Shown: piece after piece, positions 7,489-15,544 of the stretch
Numbering within the stretch: the first letter of the stretch is position 1
Layout of the letters: every line of letters starts with the position of its first letter
From: Acidobacteriota bacterium
Lineage (GTDB): Bacteria > Acidobacteriota > Terriglobia > Terriglobales > Acidobacteriaceae
Assembly (NCBI GenBank): GCA_021779935.1
Contig: JAJXZT010000040.1
Coordinates: 1 to 64,000 of the forward strand
DNA length: 64,000 nt
Reading direction: 5' to 3'
Notes under the pieces: generated by a model
The model's database searches: none
Told to the model about the DNA's origin: nothing
What the model saw: only the letters and a program-made list of their open reading frames with translations
Program-made: the position numbers and the translations under genes

Positions 7489-8298
7489 CTACAAAGCGCC
7501 TGCCGTTGGGGCAATCACGATCTCAGTAACGCTGGTGTTCTCCGGCAGGCACACGGCCATGGCCACGGCCTCGGCGATGCTCTCCCGCGAAATCATTCGT
7601 TCGCGCGGAGCGTCCGGCCAGAACTGTTCCCATATCTCCGTGTCCGTGGCTCCCGGCATCAGCGAAACCACGCGGATTCCCTTCGGCTTCAGTTCTTCCC
7701 GCAGAGTGTCGGTAAAGCCCAGTGCGCCGTGCTTGCTTGCATTGTAGGCGGCCATTCCCGGGAAAGCGGTCTTGGCGGAGATGCTGAGGTTGTTGACGAT
7801 CGTCGCACCGCGTTTCAGCAGCGGCAATGCTGCTTTTGTCACGAGGAAGAGGCCGGTCAGGTTCGTATCGATAATCTCGCGCCACTCGTCGAGAGACAGT
7901 TTTTCGATTGGGCTCGCCGGGCCGGCAATCCCCGCGTTGTTGAGCAGGATATCGAGGCGCTTGAATTGCTTTTTGAGGGCGAGAAAAAGCCCTGCCACCG
8001 ACTCGCTGTTACAGACGTCGCAGTATCGGGCCACGGCAATATTCCCATTTTTGTTCAGCCGGGCTACGGCTTCCGCAAGCGCCCGTTCATCGCGTCCGGT
8101 GATCACGACCGTGGCTCCACGGATAGCAAGCCCATTAGCTATCGCCAAACCAATTCCTCGGCTGCCACCCGTAACCAGCGCAACTTTTCCGCGAAGAGGC
8201 AGGTCGGCCTGGCGTGAGTTTGCACCTGGTTTTGATATGCGACTTCTTGTTCGCCGGTTACTTGAACGTGTCTGCATATACAGAATCCATTCCTTCAT
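7489..8298 (-). CDS. Short-chain dehydrogenase/reductase (SDR)
   Basis: This is a classical SDR of 269 residues. After a basic leader of about 35 residues come the Rossmann motif VTGGSRGIGLAIA, LLNNAGIAGP, the catalytic Ser in NNLSISA, and the YNASK pair. The C-terminal part reads PGATDTEIWEQFWPD and ends VTEIVIAPTAGAL. That ending resembles 3-ketoacyl reductases and also bacterial sepiapterin reductases. It is near folE and two PTPS genes on the same strand, which makes a pterin role conceivable but unproven. A start at 8277 is an alternative. Confidence 0.88.
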   Translation of the reverse strand: MKEWILYMQTRSSNRRTRSRISKPGANSRQADLPLRGKVALVTGGSRGIGLAIANGLAIRGATVVITGRDERALAEAVARLNKNGNIAVARYCDVCNSESVAGLFLALKKQFKRLDILLNNAGIAGPASPIEKLSLDEWREIIDTNLTGLFLVTKAALPLLKRGATIVNNLSISAKTAFPGMAAYNASKHGALGFTDTLREELKPKGIRVVSLMPGATDTEIWEQFWPDAPRERMISRESIAEAVAMAVCLPENTSVTEIVIAPTAGAL

Positions 8299-8407
8299 GC
8301 CCCAGAAGATTTCATTTGTGCCACTTAATGGCTATTGGTGAATAAGTTTATACAAAACATAATACGTACACCGTTTTCTCCCAAAGTTCTGGTTCGGGGT
8401 ACACGTC

Positions 8408-8539
8408 ATGTCTCAGGTTGCAGGAAAGCAAATCGATCCTCGCCCGATTGTCGGTGCGATTCTTACATTAAGCGGTTCCCTGTTAGGGTGGTGGCTTATC
8501 GTGGCCGGAATCACGCGACTGGTCCACCTCTTCCGATAA
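8408..8539 (+). CDS. Possible 43-residue single-pass membrane protein
   Basis: A short reading frame encodes a hydrophilic N-terminus (SQVAGKQIDPRP) followed by one strongly hydrophobic helix (IVGAILTLSGSLLGWWLIVA) and the tail GITRLVHLFR. The composition looks like a genuine small membrane protein rather than noise. The ribosome site is weak (GGGG about 9 bases upstream). It stands alone between the SDR and folE. No family is recognised. Confidence 0.45.
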   Translation: MSQVAGKQIDPRPIVGAILTLSGSLLGWWLIVAGITRLVHLFR

Positions 8540-8578
8540 ACCAGCGTCTAAATTCTGATCGCAATTGTAGCGCGCATT

Positions 8579-8596
8579 AGAATGAGCGCTTATTCT
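8579..8596. repeat. 18-bp near-perfect palindrome
   Basis: AGAATGAGCGCTTATTCT is a dyad around AGCGCT with one mismatched pair. It lies between the small membrane ORF and the folE terminator. It has no loop or T-run, so a protein-binding site is more likely than a terminator. The ligand is unknown. Confidence 0.4.
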
Positions 8597-8635
8597 CATT
8601 GCCATCTCAAGCAGTGAGATTAACCCTTCGCCCAA

Positions 8636-8663
8636 CAAAAAAGCGCGGCAATCGCGCCGCGCT
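8636..8663 (-). terminator. Rho-independent terminator of the folE operon
   Basis: On the minus strand an 8-bp perfect stem (AGCGCGGC / GCCGCGCT) with a 6-base loop is followed directly by a run of six T. It lies 22 bp after the folE stop, in the right orientation. Confidence 0.85.
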
Positions 8664-8684
8664 CGAAAAGTCCCCGATACATTT

Positions 8685-9326
8685 CTAGAATCCGTTTGGC
8701 GCTCGTTGACGGATAAGCGACAGGAACTCGGTTCGCGTGTCGATGTCGCGGAAGACGCCGAGCATCGCCGATGTCACGGCGGCGGAATGCTGCTTCTCCA
8801 CTCCCCGCATCATCATGCACAGGTGACGCGCCTCGATGACGACCCCGACGCCCTGCGGCTGAATCATCTCCTCGATCGCTTCCGCTATCTGCCGCGTCAT
8901 GCGCTCCTGCACCTGCAATCGCCGCGAGAACAACTCCACCAGCCGTGGCAGCTTGCTGAGCCCGATCACTTTGCCATTCGGAATATAGGCAATGTGCACC
9001 TTGCCGAAGAACGGGAGCATGTGGTGCTCGCACATGCTGAACATTTCAATGTCTTTCACAATGACCATCTCGTCATAGTCGACCGTGAATAGAGCATCGT
9101 TCAGGATCTCCCGCGGATCCTCGTGGTATCCCTTCGTCAGGAACTCCATCGCTTTTGCAACGCGTTCCGGGGTACGCACCAGTCCCTCGCGCGCAGGATC
9201 TTCTCCCAGGCGCACCAGCATTTCGCGCACCAGGTCCTCGTATGCCGCACTGCTCAGGGGTGAATTCTCTGTTTTCTGTTTCATCAGCGTTGTCGTCGAA
9301 TCCATGGTCTTCTCGCTCATGTCCAT
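8685..9326 (-). CDS. folE: GTP cyclohydrolase I
   Basis: FolE converts GTP to 7,8-dihydroneopterin triphosphate, the first step to folate, biopterin and queuosine precursors. The family blocks are all present: [61 protein letters not shown] and [11 protein letters not shown]. The zinc ligands (Cys of CEHH, His, Cys of HLCMMM) are conserved. The ATG at 9326 overlaps the upstream PTPS stop as TGATG, so translation is coupled. In-frame GTG at 9329 and ATG at 9320 are alternatives. A terminator follows. Confidence 0.96.
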   Translation of the reverse strand: MDMSEKTMDSTTTLMKQKTENSPLSSAAYEDLVREMLVRLGEDPAREGLVRTPERVAKAMEFLTKGYHEDPREILNDALFTVDYDEMVIVKDIEMFSMCEHHMLPFFGKVHIAYIPNGKVIGLSKLPRLVELFSRRLQVQERMTRQIAEAIEEMIQPQGVGVVIEARHLCMMMRGVEKQHSAAVTSAMLGVFRDIDTRTEFLSLIRQRAPNGF

Positions 9327-9748
9327 CACGGTCTGAATGGCTCCGCCTCGGAGTATTCGAATGCGTTATTGGCTGTCTCTTCGAGTCGTACTCTTTCAAG
9401 ATGAGCGGAGTGAAAAGAGTGTTTCACAATCTTAAAGATTATTTCCGCAAGGCATTCCGTGGTAGGCACAATTCCGTCGAATTCTTTCATGGAATTCAAA
9501 TTCTGATGGTCAAAGCGCTCGACCACTTCCGCCCGCACACAACCGTCCAGATCGACCAGATTGCAAACCATCCCGGTACGTCCGTCCACCTCGCCGCTCA
9601 CTGTTACCTCCAGCGCGTAGTTGTGGCCGTGTCCATGCGGATTGTTGCACTTCCCATAGATCGCGCGATTTCGTTCCGCATCGAACTCTTCGCTGTGCAG
9701 CCGGTGCGACGACGAAAACCAGTAGCGCCGCGTCAAGTGTGCTTTCAT
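9326..9748 (-). CDS. 6-pyruvoyl-tetrahydropterin synthase family protein (copy 2)
   Basis: The 140-residue PTPS-fold enzyme has zinc ligands His15 (FSSSHRLH), His40 and His42 ([10 protein letters not shown]). The catalytic Cys34 is in GKCNNP, followed by FDHQNLN and PTTECLAE. The Cys-x5-His-Gly-His spacing is the type of animal PTPS and bacterial PTPS-II, not the Cys-x3-HGH of E. coli QueD. The substrate is dihydroneopterin triphosphate, giving 6-pyruvoyl- or 6-carboxy-tetrahydropterin. It sits 4 bp after copy 1 and overlaps folE. The start [15 protein letters not shown] is preferred to an upstream ATG inside copy 1. Confidence 0.9.
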   Translation of the reverse strand: MKAHLTRRYWFSSSHRLHSEEFDAERNRAIYGKCNNPHGHGHNYALEVTVSGEVDGRTGMVCNLVDLDGCVRAEVVERFDHQNLNSMKEFDGIVPTTECLAEIIFKIVKHSFHSAHLERVRLEETANNAFEYSEAEPFRP

Positions 9749-9752
9749 CGCG

Positions 9753-10160
9753 CTACTCTCCGTAGTAGTCCACAAAGAGGTCCTGCATTTCGTAGAGCCG
9801 GACCCGGTGCAGTTTCGCCACGCTCAACTTTCCTTCCAGCCGTTGCCAGATCGCGATTGCGATATTTTCGGTGGTTGGAATCGCCCGCGCAAATTCCGGC
9901 ACTTCCTTGTTCAGGTGACGATGATCCATGGCATCCATCACTTCGGCGTTCAGGATGTCTTTCAGCTTCTTCAGGTCCATCACGAACCCGGTCTTGGGAT
10001 CGATCTCCCCCTTCACGGTCACTTCCAGCGTGTAATTGTGCCCGTGCCCGTTGAGGTTGCTGCACTTCCCGAAGACGCGGCTATTCTCCTCCGCCGTAAA
10101 TTCGGGGTTGTGGTAGTAATGCGCGGCGGAAAATTCACACTTGCGGGTCAGGTAGACCAT
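9753..10160 (-). CDS. queD: 6-pyruvoyl-tetrahydropterin / 6-carboxytetrahydropterin synthase family protein (copy 1)
   Basis: The 135-residue PTPS-fold protein has zinc ligands His14, His39 and His41, catalytic Cys33 (GKCSNLNGHGHNY), MDHRHLN and PTTENIA. Like its neighbour it has Cys-x5-HGH. Two adjacent, divergent and apparently intact copies upstream of folE imply separate roles, for example one for queuosine and one for another pterin. No queC, queE or queF is in the window. The symbol reflects the family, not a proven function. Confidence 0.9.
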   Translation of the reverse strand: MVYLTRKCEFSAAHYYHNPEFTAEENSRVFGKCSNLNGHGHNYTLEVTVKGEIDPKTGFVMDLKKLKDILNAEVMDAMDHRHLNKEVPEFARAIPTTENIAIAIWQRLEGKLSVAKLHRVRLYEMQDLFVDYYGE

Positions 10161-10200
10161 TGCGCGTTCTATCCTCTATGCAAGCCAGTATGAATGCTTC

Positions 10201-11295
10201 TTATGGATTGGATTCACCGTTGCCGCTGGAAGTCGCACCGGGATTGTAAGTTCTTCCCTTCCACGCCACATTTCCGCTCTGGTGTGCGGCCTCCGAACGC
10301 AGCAGCAGCCATGCGAAGATCGGCAGTCCCAGCCACGCCCTTAGCGGTGCAAGCACGCCAAAGTGCGCCCTGCGAATCCTCATCACAAAGTTCACCCATG
10401 CCGGAAGTGAAGCCAGCAACGCCACCACCGCCGGTGTCGCGTAACCCAGAACGAATGCCGCCACCGCGAACAGCGGCAGCAACGTCATCCACGCGAACTC
10501 GAACAGTCGCGTCCGCGCCAGCGACTCCGCGTCGTCAAACAGCAGCTTTAGATTTTTTGTCCACCCGTCGCGCAGGTTGGGCCAGGTTCGATACATCCGT
10601 GCGCGGACGCGGTCTTTGCCCAGGCGAAAGCGAATCGCCCCTCCGGCCATTTTCACCTTGCGCGCCAGTGCCACGTCTTCCAGCAGACTCCCGGCGACTG
10701 CCGCGTGTCCGCCGACCTTGTCGTACCAATCGCGCCGGATGAGCAAGTACTGTCCATTTGCCGCCGCCACATCCGACTTCGGATCGCACACTTCCTTCGG
10801 CTTGTAGACGCTCGCCAGCTCCGCGAAGATTACCGGCATCACCACACTTTGGCGAAATCCCGATACTTTCTGTTCCGGCGAATAAGACAGCAGTGCCGCG
10901 CCGTGGCTTTCCGCCTCTTCTATGCTCTTCGCCAGCGAACCCGCTTCGTGTTCCGTGTCGGCGTCGGTAAAAAGGAGCCACTTACCCTTTGCCGCCTGCG
11001 CGCCCGTCCATACCGCGTTGTTCTTGCCCGTCCATCCGGCGCGCAAAGGACTTGCGGCATCGAGAAGTTCTACGTCCGCGCGGTCCTGGTTGTGCCCCAC
11101 GACCGGGCAGTTGCCTACCCTCGTGAAGCTTTCGGCAATCTTGCGCGTTCTGTCCGTCGAGCCGTCGTCCACCACAATGACGTCAAACGGAACGCCCTCC
11201 TGCACCACCAGCGATCGGAGGCACAACTCCAGGTTGGCTTCCTCGTTCCGCGCCGGAATGATAACCGAGACTTTCGGCCCCGCCGATAGGTTCAT
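10201..11295 (-). CDS. Family 2 glycosyltransferase with C-terminal membrane segments
   Basis: The 364-residue GT-A enzyme opens with KVSVIIPARNEEANLELCL and VIVVDDGSTDRTRKIAE. It continues with the nucleotide-sugar region AAKGKWLLFTDADTEH and the acceptor region GSLLEDVALARKVK, and ends with two or three hydrophobic helices (about residues 270-330). The overall plan is that of HpnB- or CrtQ-like enzymes that glycosylate membrane lipids. The frame runs far upstream to 11910, but that part is antisense to the thioredoxin gene. The ATG at 11295 has a GGCGGAGAA ribosome site. It lies 40 bp upstream of the PTPS-folE genes, same strand. The acceptor is unknown. Confidence 0.85.
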   Translation of the reverse strand: MNLSAGPKVSVIIPARNEEANLELCLRSLVVQEGVPFDVIVVDDGSTDRTRKIAESFTRVGNCPVVGHNQDRADVELLDAASPLRAGWTGKNNAVWTGAQAAKGKWLLFTDADTEHEAGSLAKSIEEAESHGAALLSYSPEQKVSGFRQSVVMPVIFAELASVYKPKEVCDPKSDVAAANGQYLLIRRDWYDKVGGHAAVAGSLLEDVALARKVKMAGGAIRFRLGKDRVRARMYRTWPNLRDGWTKNLKLLFDDAESLARTRLFEFAWMTLLPLFAVAAFVLGYATPAVVALLASLPAWVNFVMRIRRAHFGVLAPLRAWLGLPIFAWLLLRSEAAHQSGNVAWKGRTYNPGATSSGNGESNP

Positions 11296-11337
11296 TTCTC
11301 CGCCTGCTTTCCGGACGTTCGCAAAACTGAAGTAACC

Positions 11338-11913
11338 ATGGAATTCGGTCGGAAAATCAATCTTTTCGATTTCCCTGCTCCCGAAGAAGGGGCGCTTTAT
11401 CGTATTATAAAGTCCGTGAAACGCATTGTGCCCATTATCCTCGCCCTGGTTGCCATCGGAGCCTTTTGGCTCATTCTTTCGCGCAACCCAAAGCCTGCAC
11501 AGATTGGTACCCAGGCACCCGATTTCACCATCAAGAACTCCGACAAGACAGTCACCCTTAGTCAGTTTCGCGGCAAAACCGTCGTGCTCAACTTCTGGGC
11601 GACATGGTGTCCGCCGTGTGTCGAGGAAGTCCCCTCGCTGGTTCAGATGCAGAAGACCCTCGACGGCAAGGTTGTCGTGGTGGCTGTCTCCATGGACGTT
11701 GACGCCGGCGCCTATCACCAGTTCGTCGCCAAGAACATGCCGGGCGTTCTCACCCTCCGCGATGGCGATCAGCGCACCAATGCGTTGTTCGGCACCTACG
11801 CATTTCCGGAGACGTACGTGATCGACAAAAACGGGATCATCCGGCGCAAGTTTATCGGCGCAACCGATTGGATGTCGCCCGAGATCCTCGACTACCTGTC
11901 GAAGATCCAATAA
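11338..11913 (+). CDS. Membrane-anchored TlpA/ResA-like thioredoxin
   Basis: One N-terminal TM helix (about residues 31-47) anchors a periplasmic thioredoxin domain. It has APDFTIKN, VVLNFWATWCPPCVEEVPS with Cys91 and Cys94, and the cis-Pro region FPETYVIDKNG. Such proteins reduce disulfides for cytochrome c maturation or other envelope targets. The ATG at 11338 gives 191 residues with an unusual 26-residue leader; a GTG at 11416 would start the protein just before the TM helix and may be the true start. It converges with copA, ending 9 bp from the copA stop. Confidence 0.88.
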   Translation: MEFGRKINLFDFPAPEEGALYRIIKSVKRIVPIILALVAIGAFWLILSRNPKPAQIGTQAPDFTIKNSDKTVTLSQFRGKTVVLNFWATWCPPCVEEVPSLVQMQKTLDGKVVVVAVSMDVDAGAYHQFVAKNMPGVLTLRDGDQRTNALFGTYAFPETYVIDKNGIIRRKFIGATDWMSPEILDYLSKIQ

Positions 11914-11922
11914 CCTGCTTTC

Positions 11923-14646
11923 CTATTGAAGCTTTACACTTCTCAGCCGTAGTGCGTTCGTTATCACGCTTACCGAGCTGAAGCTCATGGCTGCCGCCGC
12001 AAAGATCGGGCTCAGCAGCAATCCAAACACCGGGTACAGCACTCCCGCCGCCAGCGGCACGCCGATCCCGTTGTAGATGACCGCGAAGAACAGGTTCTGC
12101 CGGATGTTCCGCATTGTCGCTTCGCTCAGCTTCCGGGCCCGGACAATTCCCTGCAAGTCTCCGCGAAGCAGAGTGATGCCCGCGGACTGAATCGCCACAT
12201 CCGTTCCCGTGCCCATTGCGATGCCAACATGGGCGCGCGCCAGCGCCGGAGCGTCGTTCACGCCATCTCCGGCCATTGCCACCACGCGGCCCTGCTTTTG
12301 CAGTTTCTCAACGACTGCCGACTTCTGCTCCGGCAGAACTTCCGCCTCGAACTCCGTGATGCCCAACTTCGCCGCTACAGCCTTCGCCGTCGTGCGGTTG
12401 TCGCCCGTCAGCATCACAACGCGCAGATTGTCGTTTTTCAACGCCGCGATTGCGCTCTTTGCCGACTCCTTCACAGGGTCTTCAATTCCCAATAGGCCCG
12501 CCACTTTCCCATCCAGCGCGACGAACACCACGGTCTGCCCGTTGCCGCGCATCATATCGGCCTGCGACTCCAGGTGGTCCCACGCAATACCCAGTTCGTC
12601 CAGCAACCGCGTGTTGCCCACGGCGATCTTCCGTCCTTCTATTTCCGAAACCACGCCGCTACCCGGTATGTATCGGAAGCCATTCGCCGTGCCCAGCACG
12701 ATGTGGTTTTCTTCCGCGGCGCGCACCAATGCTTCGCCTAACGGATGTTCACTGCCGCGCTCCACGGTTGCGGCCAACCGCACAAGTTCTTCCTCGGCAA
12801 TTCCTCCCAGCGGAACCACGATTTCCAGCGAGGGCTTGCCTTCGGTGAGTGTCCCAGTCTTGTCAACCACCAGCGTGTCGACTTTTTCCATGGTTTCCAG
12901 CGCCTCGGCATTTTTAATCAACACGCCCGAGGTTGCTCCGCGGCCCGTACCCACCATGATTGCCATTGGCGTGGCCAGTCCCAGCGCACATGGGCAGGCG
13001 ATGATCAGCACGGCCACGGCGTTTACCAGCGCATTCGCCAACCTCGGCTCCGGTCCCCAAGTCATCCATGCAGCGAACGTAGCCACCGCGACGGCGATCA
13101 CCGCCGGCACGAATATGGCCGACACCTTATCCGCCAGCCGCTGAATTGGTGCGCGGCTGCGTTGCGCTTCGCTCACCATCTTTACAATCTGCGCCAGCAC
13201 CGTGTCACTGCCCACACGCTCGGCGCGCATCAGCAGCGTGCCGTTGCCGTTGACCGTCGCGCCCACGATCTTGCTTCCGCCCGCCTTCTCGACCGGGACG
13301 CTTTCTCCCGTAATCATCGACTCGTCGACCGTGCTGTGGCCGTCGATCACCACACCGTCCGTCGGAATCTTTTCACCCGGACGCACGCGCAGCGTCTGCC
13401 CTACTTGTACGAGTTCAAGCGGAATGTCTTTTTCGTTGCCCGCCTCGTCCACCACGCGCGCCATCTTCGGGGACATATCCAGCAATGCGCGAATCGCGCT
13501 GCTCGTCTGGCTTCGCGCCCGCAGTTCCATCACCTGTCCCACCAGCACAAGGATGATGATGGCCGCCGCCGCTTCAAAGTAAACTGCGGGTTGTCCGTGC
13601 ATGCCGCGCATCGCCGGCGGAAAGATCATCGGAAGAATCGTCGCCACCGCGCTGTAGACATACGCCACGCCGACGCCCATGCCAATTAACGTAAACATAT
13701 TGGTTGAGCGAAACTTCAGCGAGTTCCACGCGCGCACAAAAAACGGCCATCCACACCACCAGACGACCGGAGTCGCCAGCGCGAATTCGATCCATGCCGC
13801 CAGCCGCGCATTGATCGCGTGCTGCATCGGCCCCACCATGTGCGCCATTGCCAGCACCAGCAGTGGAACGCCGAACGCCAGGCTGATCCACAGCCGTGAC
13901 TTCATCTCGCGCAGTTCGGGATTTTGCTCTTGTTCGAGCGTGACGGTTCTCGGCTCCAATGCCATGCCACACTTTGGGCATGGTCCCGGCGCGTCTCTTA
14001 CCACCTCGGGATGCATCGGACACACGTATTCAATTTTTCGCGCCGGTTGAATCGTCTCCGGTTCCAGCGCCATGCCGCACGAGGGACACGGAACCGGACG
14101 CGTCTCCCTCACCTCGGGACACATCGGGCACACATACACAACGCCGCCCGGCGCGCTGGTCTCGGCTTTGTGGGAGTGCGTGGCGACCGGTGCGATGCCG
14201 CCCAATTGCACCATTCCGCCGCCCATCGCGTGCATCCCCGGCTTGTAGCCTGGGGCCAGATATTTTGCGGGTTCCGCGGCAAACTTCTCTCTGCACTTTG
14301 GATTGCAGAAGTAGTACGTCTCGCCCTTGTATTCGTGCGAGCCGCCCTTGGCTGTCGCGGGATCAACTGTCATCCCGCATACGGGGTCTACTGCTCGCTT
14401 TTCCGTTGCAGAGGGCGGCTTTATTCCGCCCAATTGCACCATGCCGCCATTTGTCCTGTGCATGCCTGGATTTTGGCTGGCGGCCAGGTACTTCTCCGGC
14501 TCGGCGCGGAATTTCTCGTTGCACTTCGGATTGCAGAAGTAATACGTCGTGCCCTTGTATTCGTGCGAGCCGCCCTTGGCTGTCGCCGGATCAACCATCA
14601 TTCCGCATACTGGGTCTTTCGTCTGCGCGTGTGTCTCGCCTGGCAT
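11923..14646 (-). CDS. copA: Copper/heavy-metal-exporting P1B-type ATPase with two YHS and two metal-binding repeats
   Basis: This 907-residue P1B ATPase exports copper-type cations. From the N-terminus come two YHS domains (DPVCGM...YYFCNPKC, about 76 residues apart), then two heavy-metal-binding repeats (YVCPMCPEV...CPSCGM and YVCPMHPEV...CPKCGM). The ATPase core follows: TGESVPVEK, the ion motif [30 protein letters not shown], and [22 protein letters not shown]. The classical CxxC HMA domain is absent. AAGGAG lies 7 bases before the ATG at 14646. It is 14 bp behind csoR in one operon, so induction by copper through CsoR is likely. Confidence 0.95.
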   Translation of the reverse strand: MPGETHAQTKDPVCGMMVDPATAKGGSHEYKGTTYYFCNPKCNEKFRAEPEKYLAASQNPGMHRTNGGMVQLGGIKPPSATEKRAVDPVCGMTVDPATAKGGSHEYKGETYYFCNPKCREKFAAEPAKYLAPGYKPGMHAMGGGMVQLGGIAPVATHSHKAETSAPGGVVYVCPMCPEVRETRPVPCPSCGMALEPETIQPARKIEYVCPMHPEVVRDAPGPCPKCGMALEPRTVTLEQEQNPELREMKSRLWISLAFGVPLLVLAMAHMVGPMQHAINARLAAWIEFALATPVVWWCGWPFFVRAWNSLKFRSTNMFTLIGMGVGVAYVYSAVATILPMIFPPAMRGMHGQPAVYFEAAAAIIILVLVGQVMELRARSQTSSAIRALLDMSPKMARVVDEAGNEKDIPLELVQVGQTLRVRPGEKIPTDGVVIDGHSTVDESMITGESVPVEKAGGSKIVGATVNGNGTLLMRAERVGSDTVLAQIVKMVSEAQRSRAPIQRLADKVSAIFVPAVIAVAVATFAAWMTWGPEPRLANALVNAVAVLIIACPCALGLATPMAIMVGTGRGATSGVLIKNAEALETMEKVDTLVVDKTGTLTEGKPSLEIVVPLGGIAEEELVRLAATVERGSEHPLGEALVRAAEENHIVLGTANGFRYIPGSGVVSEIEGRKIAVGNTRLLDELGIAWDHLESQADMMRGNGQTVVFVALDGKVAGLLGIEDPVKESAKSAIAALKNDNLRVVMLTGDNRTTAKAVAAKLGITEFEAEVLPEQKSAVVEKLQKQGRVVAMAGDGVNDAPALARAHVGIAMGTGTDVAIQSAGITLLRGDLQGIVRARKLSEATMRNIRQNLFFAVIYNGIGVPLAAGVLYPVFGLLLSPIFAAAAMSFSSVSVITNALRLRSVKLQ
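14185..14616 (-). repeat. Tandem 228-bp duplication inside copA (YHS modules)
   Basis: Two copies (14413-14616 and 14185-14388) encode nearly the same module, from DPVCGM through [15 protein letters not shown] and YYFCNPKC to [12 protein letters not shown] identity is high over long stretches, which indicates a recent internal duplication. The two CPMxPEV repeats downstream are also duplicated but more diverged. Confidence 0.85.
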
Positions 14647-14660
14647 AGTTGGATTCTCCT

Positions 14661-14993
14661 TCACCGCGAATAACGCATGAACAGCTCAACCAGTTCCTGG
14701 TACATTGCGTCCGCCTTGGGAGGCGAATGATGAATCGCGTGCGTTGCACAATGGCGCAAATGGTTTTCGAGCAACCCGCGCGCCACCTTGCGCAGCGCTT
14801 CCGTCACGGCCGAAACTTGTATCAGGATATCGGCGCAGTATCGGTCCTGCTCCACCATGCGCTGCAACCCTCGAACCTGGCCCTCCACGCGGCGTAAGCG
14901 GTGCAGATTGGCCTGCTTGATTTTTTCGTCCGTAGCTACGGCCTTCCTACCCGGCCCCGATTTTCCATGCGTTGTCACGTTGCTGTCCGTCAC
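14661..14993 (-). CDS. csoR: CsoR-type copper-sensing transcriptional repressor
   Basis: The 110-residue all-helical CsoR/RcnR-family repressor has [24 protein letters not shown] and a later [10 protein letters not shown]. The copper ligands Cys53, His78 and Cys82 have exactly the C-x24-H-x3-C spacing of copper-type CsoR, so Cu(I) is the expected effector. The start is a GTG with GGGAGG 6 bases upstream; the longer open frame to 15365 is spurious. It is followed 14 bp later by copA. Two G/C-tract palindromes just upstream are the expected operators, giving autoregulation. Confidence 0.93.
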   Translation of the reverse strand: MTDSNVTTHGKSGPGRKAVATDEKIKQANLHRLRRVEGQVRGLQRMVEQDRYCADILIQVSAVTEALRKVARGLLENHLRHCATHAIHHSPPKADAMYQELVELFMRYSR

Positions 14994-15012
14994 TTGCAAC
15001 CTCCCGCGCTCG

Positions 15013-15029
15013 ATACCCCACAGGGGTAT
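15013..15029. promoter_or_regulatory. CsoR-type operator 1
   Basis: ATACCCCACAGGGGTAT is a perfect inverted repeat with 7-bp arms and a 3-bp centre, 20 bp upstream of the csoR start. The TACCCC/GGGGTA arms match the usual CsoR site pattern. Confidence 0.8.
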
Positions 15030-15035
15030 TGATAC

Positions 15036-15055
15036 GATACCCAGGGGAGGGTATC
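15036..15055. promoter_or_regulatory. CsoR-type operator 2
   Basis: GATACCC-N6-GGGTATC is a second perfect dyad (7-bp arms, 6-bp centre) 6 bp from operator 1. It lies between csoR and the divergent HMA-like gene. Its position suggests that one repressor could control both directions. Confidence 0.75.
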
Positions 15056-15069
15056 CAGTCAAGCTCGTG

Positions 15070-15098
15070 CTTTTACTCGCCGGGTTGCCGGGTATACT
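15070..15098 (+). promoter_or_regulatory. Probable promoter of the HMA-like gene
   Basis: TATACT at 15093-15098 resembles a -10 element, with a weak -35 (CTTTTA at 15070) 17 bp upstream. A CGGAGGA ribosome site follows before the ATG at 15126. Confidence 0.4.
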
Positions 15099-15125
15099 AG
15101 AAGAGAGTACGGAGGAACTGCATCG

Positions 15126-15353
15126 ATGACTGCCGTCGAAGTTGTATTCACTTATGGCATGAAGCCGCTTGAGCCCGTAATGCGCGCCATTGACTCCCTG
15201 CGCGAGGTCTATGGTATCCGCCGCATCCGCTTCAATGAAGCCGATCGCACGGTTCGCGTCGAGTTCGACGCCACGCGCCTTAATGAAGACACCGTAGCCA
15301 ATCTGCTTCGCCGCACCGGACTCGACCTCACCAGTAAACTCGCACTGGTTTAG
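15126..15353 (+). CDS. Small HMA-like (ferredoxin-fold) protein lacking the CxxC motif
   Basis: The 75 residues can be read as beta-alpha-beta-beta-alpha-beta: VEVVFTYGM, PLEPVMRAIDSLREVYGI, RRIRFNEADRTVRVEF, LNEDTVANLLRRTGL. This is the order of heavy-metal-associated domains. The usual MxCxxC metal site is replaced by GMKPLE, and the protein has no cysteine. It is divergent from csoR-copA and shares the operator region, so a copper-linked role (chaperone relic, partner of CopA, or regulator) is suggested by context only. The ribosome site CGGAGGA is strong. Confidence 0.75.
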   Translation: MTAVEVVFTYGMKPLEPVMRAIDSLREVYGIRRIRFNEADRTVRVEFDATRLNEDTVANLLRRTGLDLTSKLALV

Positions 15354-15544
15354 TTGTAACCGCAATCAGAAAGGGTCCCGCAGGCGACTCTTGCCATGCC
15401 GCCGGCGGAACCCTCTTACGCGCCACTTCGTCTTGTCCTGTACAAGTGCAAGGATCGTGCCAATCGCGCGATCCAGTTTTTTCAATCACTTAGCACTCCG
15501 CAATTTCCGCCTCAGTACGTAGGAATTGCTTCTGCTGGAAGCTT

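Noticed and set aside
11296-11910. N-terminal extension of the glycosyltransferase frame
   Set aside because: It is antisense to the thioredoxin gene at 11338-11913; the ATG at 11295 with a ribosome site starts a protein of normal length.
14994-15365. N-terminal extension of the csoR frame
   Set aside because: It crosses the operators and the divergent HMA-like gene; the GTG at 14993 has a strong ribosome site and normal family length.
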